A DNA stretch of 64,000 nucleotides, taken from positions 139,786,589 to 139,850,588 of the forward strand of contig NC_133771.1 of NCBI RefSeq assembly GCF_003597395.2. The letters run 5' to 3'. The notes under the pieces were generated by a model. It was given only the letters and a program-made list of their open reading frames with translations, was not told the DNA's origin and searched no databases. How positions within the stretch are numbered: position 1 is the first letter of the stretch; each line of letters opens with the position of its first letter. Origin of the DNA: Chelonoidis abingdonii. Lineage: Eukaryota > Chordata > Testudines > Testudinidae. The position numbers were made by a program, and so were the translations under genes. Shown one piece after another: positions 57,144 through 64,000 of this stretch.

Positions 57144-58017
57144 TCAGCTAAGACCAGGACAACTGGAAGGGGCAGAGGTGGTCAAGGAAAGAGTGGAAGG
57201 ATGGATCCTGGGAGGTGACTGGAACATCGTCCTCAAGCGCACCTTCAAAATGATTGCTTCTGGAAGACCCAAGCTGAGCAGACGAATGGAAAGATGACGA
57301 GTGTTGCTGCTTAGACTCCCTGTCTCTATCCTTCCTCCTGTAGGTGGCCAGCCAGGGAGTCCCCCAGGACCTAGACAGTGAAGACGGAGGAGTTGGAGGG
57401 TGGAACGGCTTCCTGGCCTGGTGAGGAGTATGGAGGGCCAAGGAGTGGAGAGTGGCATGGGAGTGTTTAAGGCCATGGAATCTCGGGTCCGTGAGCTCGG
57501 AGAAGCGTCCCATCCCCTCAAATGGGAGGTCCTGTATAGTGGCCTGCATCTCCTAGGATAACCTGGAGGACTGCAACCACGAGGTGCGCCTCATGGCCGC
57601 TGCGGAGGCGACTATTCTGGCCACTGTGTCAGTAGCGTCCCAGTCCATCTGAAGGACCCCCCTTGGCACAACTGTGCATTGGTCCACCAAAGCAGCGAAC
57701 TCCTGAGCTCAGTCCTACAGAAGGGCCTCCTTGAATTTGTTAAGGGAGTCCTACAGGTTAAAATTGTATCTGCCTAACGGGGCCTGTTGGTTAGACACCT
57801 GAAATTGCAGCTTGCCATCAAATAAATCTTTCTGCCATATGCCAGTCTCTTGGTATCTTTGTTTTTCAGTGTGCCACTGACTTGGCCCTGCCTGTCCCTT
57901 TCATTAATAGCAGTCAGTATTGACCAGTGATGCCACAGATATTTGAACCCTTTTGCAGGGACATCACAACTTTTTTTCAGCCTTCTTAGAAGTAGGTGGA
58001 ATTGAAGAGGGGGGTCT
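57144..58017 (-). pseudogene. DIRS copy 4 gag-like ORF, C-terminal half
   Basis: It contains, right to left, PPSSIPPTSKKAEK, VPAKGFKYLWHHWSIL, NERDRQGQVSGTLKNKDTKR and, in another frame, ATIQDLPFEGMGRFSELTDP, in the same order as copy 3. Several frameshifts. The coding is cut at 58017 by the CR1 insertion and continues at 60538. Confidence 0.8.
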
Positions 58018-60533
58018 AACAGGGAGTTTTGCAAGGGAGCTCTCCAGGTGAAGGAGGAGCAATTACAGCATCTGTGGGGTAAGAGACTGTCTGTAGTGTG
58101 TGTGTGTTTGTGTCTGGGGGTTACTTGCTGTGTGCTGAGCTTGTGTTTGTCGGTCTGTTTGTTTGTTTGAAGGACCGTGTGCTGTGGCTGGCAGTTGGAG
58201 GCCGTGAGCTTCAAAAGAAGGTTTGAAAGCTCGAAGCCTCTGGTAATTGGCTGAGCCTTAATCAGTGGGTAGGGCATTAACTCAGGCCAGGGCTTTATAA
58301 AGCCGCGCACAAGCGACCAGGGAGCTTGCCACCAGGGGCTGCTAACAGGGAGTTTTCCAAGGGAATTTGGAAGGGGAGTGGGAAGGGAGGGAGGGTCCCT
58401 TGTCAGTCCTACCTGTTCCCCTGTATTCCCCTTAAAACCTATAATCCAAACCATATTCCAAAACCCCTTTCTTTAAACCACCCTTTCATTAACTAGGAGA
58501 CAATGCAGGCAGAAGCCCAGCAGCAGAATGGGGATTATCCAGTTTATTGCTACAAACACTGCCAGCTTGAAGTGCAAGAGTTGTAATAGAAAAGCCAAAA
58601 GAGGGTTCTGAAGAACAGCTAGCCAAAAAACTCCAAAGGTAATAACAAAATGTTTTTAAAGTACATCAGAGGCAGGAAGCCTGCTAAACCAGAGGCCCAC
58701 TGACGATTGAATACAGAAGGATGCTTAAAGATGATAAAGTCATTGCGGAGAAACTAAATGAATCTTTGCTTCCGTCTTCACGGCTGAGGATGTTAGGGAG
58801 ATTTCCAAACCTGAGCCAGCTTTTGTAGGTGACAAATCTGAGGAACTGTTACAGACTGAAGTGTCACTAAGAGGAGGTTTTGGAATTAATTGATAAACTC
58901 AACATTAACAAGTCACTGGGACCAGAGGCATTCACCCAAGAGTTCTGAAAGAACTCAAATGTGAAGTTGCAGAACTATTAACTAAGGTTGTAACCTGTCC
59001 TTTAAATCGGCTTCGGTACCCAAGACTGGAAGTTAGCTAATGTAACGCCATATTTAAAAAGGGCTCTAGAGGTGATCCCTGCAATTACAGACCGGTAAGT
59101 ACCAGGCAAATAAGTCGAAACAAAGTTAAGAATAAAATTGTCAGACACATAGAAAACAAACTCTTGAGCAATAGTCAACATGGTTTCTGTAAGGAAATCG
59201 TGTCTTACAATCTGTTAAGTTCTTTGAAGGGGTCAACAAACATGCGGACAAGGGGATCCAGTGGACATGGTGTACTCAGATTTCCAGAAAGCCTTTGACA
59301 AGGTCCCTCACCAGAGGCTCTTACGTCAATTAAGCTGTCATGGGATAAAAGGGAAGGTCCTTTCATGGCTTGAAACTGGTTAAAAGACAGGGAACAAAGG
59401 GTGGAATTAATGGTAAATTCTCAGAATGGAGAGGGGTAACTAGTGGTGTTCCCCAAGGGTCAGTCCTAGGACCAATCTATTCAATTTTATTCACAATGAA
59501 TCTGGAGAAAGGGCTAAACAGTGAGGTGCAAAGTTTGCATATGATACTAAACTACTCAAGATAGTTAAGACCAAAGCAGACTGTGAAGAACTTCAAAAAG
59601 ATCTCACAAAATTAAGTGATTGGGCAACAAAATGGCAAATGAAATTTAATGTGGATAAATGTAAAGAAATGCACATTGGAAAAAATAACCCCAACTATAC
59701 ATACAATATGATGGGGCAAATTTCGCTACAACGAGTCAGGAAAAAGATCTTGGAGTCATCGTGGATAATTCTCTGAAATGTCAACGCAGTGTGCAGGGCG
59801 GTCAAAAAAGCAAACAGGATGTTAGGAACCATTAAAAAGGATAAGAATAAGACTGAATATATTATTGCCCTTATATAAATCCATGGTACGCCCACATCTT
59901 AAATACTGTGTACAGATGTGTCTCCTCACTCAAAAAAGATATCTAGCACTAGAAAAGGTTCAGAAAAGGGCAACTAAAATGATTAGGGGTTTGGGAGGGT
60001 CCCATACGAGGAAAGATTAAAGAGGCTAGGCCTCTTCAGCTTGGAAAGAGGAGAGTAAGGGGGATACGATAGAGGTATATAAAATTATGAGTGATGTGAA
60101 CAAAGTGGATAAGGAAAGTTATTTACTTATTCCCATAATACAAGAACTAGGGGTCACCAAAATGAAATTAATAGGCAGCAGGTTATAAAACAAATAAAAG
60201 GAAGTTCTTCTTCACACAGTGCACAGTCAACTTGTGGAACCCTTACCTGAGGAGGTTGTGAAGGCTGGGACTATAACAATGTTTAAAAGAGAACTGGATA
60301 AATTCATGGTGGCTAAGTCCATAAATGGCTATTGCCAGGAAGAGTAAAGAAAATGGTGTCCCTAGCCTGTGTTTGTCAGAGTATGGAGATGGATGGCAGG
60401 AGAGAGATCACTTGATCATTGTCTGTTAGCTTCACTCCCTCTAGGGCACCTGGCATTGGCCATTGCTGGTAGACAGAAACTGGGCTAGATGAACCTTTGG
60501 TCTGACCTGGTACGGCCGTTCTTATGTTCTTAT
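58018..60533 (+). mobile_element. CR1 LINE inserted in DIRS copy 4
   Basis: The 5' end starts 'aacagggagttttgcaaggg' and a second copy of this start occurs at 58344, so the 5' UTR seems to hold two promoter-like monomers about 326 bp apart. ORF2 is represented by a degraded RT (TSGVPQGSVLGPIYSILF near 59440; 'tatgatactaaactactcaa' for the ADDTK region). The 3' end closes with 'ttcttatgttcttatg'. The sequence gtct flanks both sides (58014-58017, 60534-60537). The 5' part of ORF2 is deleted. Confidence 0.9.
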
Positions 60534-60537
60534 GTCT

Positions 60538-61922
60538 GCCTCAGTGATCTAGCAATCTTAAGGACCCCTGGGCGGATGGGCAGTGCAACCCAGGCCGGGG
60601 TGGATATAAAGTTAAAGAGGTCTTCAGACTCCGCCGGAACCGCCTCAATTTTTAGGTTCAGGTTCGTAGCCACCCTCTTAAGGAGAGCCTGGTGCTCCTT
60701 GAAGTCATCAGGGGGCTGCCCGTTTAGAAAGGAGATGATGATGAGTGCACTGCTGGGGGAGGGGCAGGTTCCCTTTCCTTCTCCGGGGACAGCTCCTTAG
60801 ATGCTGGAGTCCTATGCACTGCCCCCCACGTTGGATTCGGTACCAGCAGCAGTTTGTCCGAGGCGGTCAGGGAGGACTGGTGGGAGTACACGATTGGTAT
60901 TATGGGCACACCGCACAGGTTCCAGTATGGTCATTGAGCGGGCCATTGTCCCTGCTGCCATGCCGTAGCTGCAGGTGCTGTGCTAGCTTCGCAGTTCGGT
61001 GGCAAATCACCCCTCCTTAGAGAGGAGCTGAACTCCCGGTCCGAGGCCGACCATTGCCCTTACAGTGACCAGGGCGGAGCCATCGAGGCCTTAGTCTGCC
61101 GACTGACGCTGGTCAGCGACTGGCAAGGTGAGGATGAGGATCGGTGCCTGCCCAGCAAGTGGAACTGAGGGGATGGAGACCAGTGCTGCGACAGGGAGCA
61201 ATTCCGCCCCAGTGGGGACCGATGTCTTGGAGACCGTCTGGGCAAGGGTGATTTGCACAGTGGTGATCTTCGGAGGGCAGCTCACCGGTATCGGCGGTAC
61301 CGGTACTGGTGTCTCGACTCCAATGTCCTATGTGTTGTAGGGGGAGAGCGCGGTGTTGGGGACCTTGGTCTTCTGACCAGAGACTGGGAATGTGGTGCCA
61401 GGGTCCTAGGCTGCGGAGACAGGGATTTAAGCCTCCGGTCTGGGGACAGAGGGTGCTCCACTGCCCTATCGGAGGTTCCATGACCAGTTTGTTGTTAGGT
61501 ATTGGGGCCTTAGCTGAGTCTAGCATGGTGTCAGCCAGCTTGTTCTTTAACCACAGGGCCACTTCAGGCAATGAGAGCCCTAGGAGAAGCCAGGGTCCCC
61601 TGCCACTCCCGGGAGTCAGAGGCGGATCCCTGGCCGGGCTGGAGGATCCGATCTCAGCAGTACCCTCATGAAGCCCTGGGGCAGGCACATGGCCTGACAC
61701 AGGTCTTTTGCCCGAGGCTGCTTTCCTTTCCAGTGCCAGGGGGCTCTTCCTCTTTTGCCACTTCTTCGGTGCTGGTGAGAGGGAACGGTATCTGACGGAG
61801 CCAGCGATGGCGGTGCGCTCTGCACCAATGCTGAGCTGTTCGGTATGGGATAAGAGAGGCAGGGCTCCGACGCAGGATGAAACGCAGTCTCCATGAGGAA
61901 GGCCCTCAAGAGGATATCCCAC
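60538..61922 (-). pseudogene. DIRS copy 4 gag-like ORF, N-terminal half
   Basis: The minus strand reads PPDDFKEHQALLKRVATNLN (compare DFRTHQELLKQVV in copy 3) and continues towards PSRQT-type residues at the CR1 junction. The larger open stretch 61113-61922 is Ser/Pro/Gly-rich like the N-terminal gag of copy 3. Frameshifted and non-functional. Joining across the CR1 restores the order seen in copy 3 at the protein level. Confidence 0.75.
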
Positions 61923-62160
61923 TCCTTCTGAGTTCTAGGGCAAAGTTCTTACAGATTCTGCACTTGTTCTTTCTATGGGACTTCCCCAAGCACTTCAGAC
62001 AACTGTTGTGGGGGTCATTAATAGCCATCGGCCTGTTGCATGATGAGCAACCAGAAAACCAGGAGAGCAGGGCATGCCCCACTCCGGGGCGAAGTCCCAG
62101 CTGGGACTCTAACTACCGAACTACGTCACACTTAACTTAAAGGCTAATTAAGTACCTAAA

Positions 62161-62480
62161 CTATATACTGGCCAAACTTACTGACCCTCTGAGCTGCATA
62201 CGACAATTGTCAGAAGTTTGAGAGCGGGAGCGTTCCTGCCAGGGCTCGGGGCTTCAGCCCTGCTCATGCTGAAGCCCCAAGCCTCGGCGGACATGATCTG
62301 CAGGGCTGAAGCCCAAGGCCCCCTCTCCCCACTGGGCAGAAGCCCTACCCCACCACCTGCCCACAAGTCTGACAGGTGGAGAATGGTGGGTGAGTGTGGG
62401 GGGCTTCACAAGCAGTGCTTTAACAGTAAAAGAGCTGCATGTGACTTGCAAGCCACAGTTTGGCCACCCCAGCTATATAC
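62161..62480. mobile_element. hAT-like MITE 62169-62472 with perfect 8-bp TSD
   Basis: ctatatac is duplicated at 62161-62168 and 62473-62480. The right end 'cagtttggccaccccag' is a known hAT-like terminus type. The left end 'tggccaaact' has lost a few outer bases. It is inserted between the DIRS copy 4 gag and its 5' repeat, so it is younger than that copy. Confidence 0.82.
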
Positions 62481-62564
62481 AAAGAAGCCACACAATGGGC
62501 TGTTAAAGACCCACTAATGCTCTTTTGATTGCAAGACAAGATGCTCCAACCAACCGCCTGCGAA

Positions 62565-62601
62565 GGAACTGAGAGGATGTAGGGCCGGTGGCACTTATAT
62601 A
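62565..62601 (-). promoter_or_regulatory. Likely DIRS 5' ITR promoter core (copy 4)
   Basis: On the minus strand 'tatataag' (62594-62601) precedes 'tcagttcc' (62565-62572) by about 22 bp, a TATA-to-initiator spacing. The pair is repeated in the ITRs of other copies. Function is inferred. Confidence 0.45.
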
Positions 62602-62740
62602 CCAGCGCCTGGGCGCGGCTCTCACGGGGGTGCCACTGCCGACCCTACAGATACCACTAAGGCAAAACTCTCCAACGACTGCGCACATGGGTGCACACAC
62701 AGCTAGAATAGAATGGACATGACAAGCACTTGAAAAAGAA

Positions 62741-63186
62741 CTATCACTCTGCTCAGAACTCTACTTAGCATACACTTCCTGAAGTCAGTTCTCAACTGCC
62801 AGTTCTCTAGCATCAGTTTACAATTAGTAACCCTTAATAATAAATGGTCACAATTGCTAATATTTTTCTTTATGCATAATTGCAGCTAATGATGCGCATG
62901 AATGTATTATAAATCTTGTTTTACATTATGCGTCCCTGTGTGTAACAGATTAGTCTACCAGTTTAGAAATGTTAGAGGTCATGGAGTCCATAATAAGCTT
63001 CTTTTAGATCAGTCGAAAACATGGTCCATGCACAAGATCCCCACAGCAACATTAACCTATGTGATGGGAGAGACTACCTGTCAAGGGGAGCTTTAACCTT
63101 AAAAAACTGCCCATCAGTCAGTCTCCCCCTAATCGCTTCGTATTATGGAGCTGGGGGGGGGGGGCAGGAGTGGACAAGATTGTCAG
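62741..63186. other. ARID4B intron, unassigned
   Basis: No recognised structure besides a run of about 11 G near 63152. Confidence 0.4.
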
Positions 63187-63188
63187 TA

Positions 63189-64000
63189 CAGTAACTTCTC
63201 ACTTAAAGTCATCCTGGTTAACGTTGTTTCGTGGTTATGTTGCTGATCGATTAGGGAACGTGCTTGTTTAAAGTTGCACAATAATCACTTATAATGTTGT
63301 TTGGCAGCTGCCTGCTTTGTTCACTGCTTGCAGAAAGAGCAACCTGTTGATGGGGGACTGGAACCAGGGTGGACTGGCAGCCCCCCTGTCAGTTATCCAC
63401 TCCCTACGTGCCCTGTGCGGCAGCTGCCCAGCAGGCTATCAATTGCTGGGCAGTTCAGCTGTCCTTCCCCCCACTGCCATGCGCTGCTCCTGCCCTCTGC
63501 CTTGGAGCAGCTCCCGGGAGCCTCCTGCCTACTGGGGGGGTGGGGGGGAGATGAAGGGGACTGTCAGGGTGTCCCCTTCCCCCCTGCTTACCCCATCTCT
63601 ATAGAGCGAGGGGGGGACATGACAGGGTTCAGGATGGTGGCAGCTTCCTAGCAGCAGCTGCTGTCTCAACTTGCTGATCTATTTAAAAAGGCAATGTACT
63701 TAGAGTGGAATCTGCATACTTAAAGGGGCAATGCTCATCTCTCTCTCTCTCGGTGTGTGTCTGTCTCTCTCTGCCATGCTGTCTTCCCTCCATTTGTGCT
63801 GCTTTGTAGAGTGTGAGGCTACATTAACAACATGTTAACCCCTGAGGGCTCAGCCAAGTGCTAATTCATCATGTAGCAGTAAGGCACTCCCTGGGAAATA
63901 TCCCGTCCTCTTCCACCTCTGCCTTCACCACCTCACCCAAGCTTCACAATCATTATTGCTGTGTATAGTATTAAATTGTTTGTTTAAAACTCATTGTGTG
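63189..64000. mobile_element. Tigger-like (Tc1/mariner) element, runs off the window
   Basis: It begins after TA with 'cagtaacttctcacttaaag' and 'tcatcctggttaacgttg', the typical start of a Tigger-derived MITE. The GC-rich middle has overlapping ORFs (63301-63651) without transposase motifs, and a (CT)/(GT) tract lies at 63733-63775. The other end is beyond 64000. Confidence 0.75.

Larger units (their letters stand above)
56760..62740 (-). mobile_element. DIRS retrotransposon copy 4, gag-only, with CR1 and hAT insertions
   Basis: The left end is the 3' repeat plus ICR (56760-57100). The recombinase, RNase H and RT are deleted, so the ICR runs almost directly into the gag C-terminus (57144). 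Gag is split by a CR1 (58018-60533), resumes at 60538-61922, and is followed by an upstream region with a hAT-like insertion (62169-62472) and the 5' repeat (62520-62740). Without the insertions the element is about 3.2 kb. It lies upstream of the first visible ARID4B exon, in the gene's orientation. Confidence 0.88.

Noticed and set aside
61113..61922. 269-codon minus ORF as a host gene
   Set aside because: Its position between the copy 4 gag segment and 5' ITR and its composition match the N-terminal gag of copy 3.
54725..64000. Possible further upstream ARID4B coding exons (Tudor start)
   Set aside because: I looked for the exon ending ...ASWYTV on the minus strand and found no matching codons with an in-phase donor. 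It probably lies beyond the window.
1..64000. CRISPR arrays, operons, ribosome binding sites, tRNA or rRNA genes
   Set aside because: None seen. Introns, LINEs and MITEs show that this is vertebrate nuclear DNA, and no cloverleaf with tRNA box sequences was recognised.

Overview
The window is vertebrate chromosomal DNA, most likely from a turtle (Testudines, probably Cryptodira). It holds 11 consecutive internal exons of one host gene, ARID4B, all on the minus strand, buried in about 52 kb of intron packed with transposable elements. The taxon call rests on the repeats: several CR1 LINEs, a MIR SINE, many hAT-like and Tc1/mariner-like MITEs, and five DIRS-type tyrosine-recombinase retrotransposons. 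DIRS elements are absent from mammals and birds as far as I know. No second host gene, RNA gene or CRISPR array is visible.

Host gene: reading right to left, the exons are 54645-54724, 49971-50062, 34938-35076, 24397-24476, 21364-21437, 20356-20501, 11230-11302, 9467-9561, 8245-8342, 3686-3953 and 2082-2254. They join in a single unbroken frame and encode the end of the Tudor domain, the RBB1NT domain, an acidic linker, the whole ARID DNA-binding domain and part of the acidic region after it. The first coding exons lie beyond the right edge. The chromo-barrel and C-terminal exons lie beyond the left edge. One intron has a GC donor in place of GT.

DIRS elements: five copies lie at 14692-17121 (copy 1), 24731-28697 (copy 2), 28698-29510 (copy 5), 38158-42524 (copy 3) and 56760-62740 (copy 4). 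All have the same orientation as ARID4B. On the minus strand the order is 5' inverted terminal repeat, gag-like ORF, reverse transcriptase, RNase H, tyrosine recombinase, internal complementary region (ICR) and 3' inverted terminal repeat. The ICR can be read directly in copies 1, 2, 4 and 5. Copies 2 and 5 are joined head to tail, and their junction is almost exactly the complement of the ICR, as the DIRS circle-junction model predicts. All copies are broken. Copies 1, 4 and 5 are also internally deleted.

Other repeats: CR1 LINEs lie at 18466-19005, 32120-33050, 43250-45708, 47427-49600 and 58018-60533. The last is inserted in the gag of DIRS copy 4, with a 4-bp flanking duplication. hAT-like MITEs with 8-bp target-site duplications and mariner-like MITEs with TA duplications are scattered through the introns. 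There is a G-rich minisatellite near 46.8-47.2 kb and a GATA tract at 37.6 kb. The rest is AT-rich intron in which I recognise nothing.
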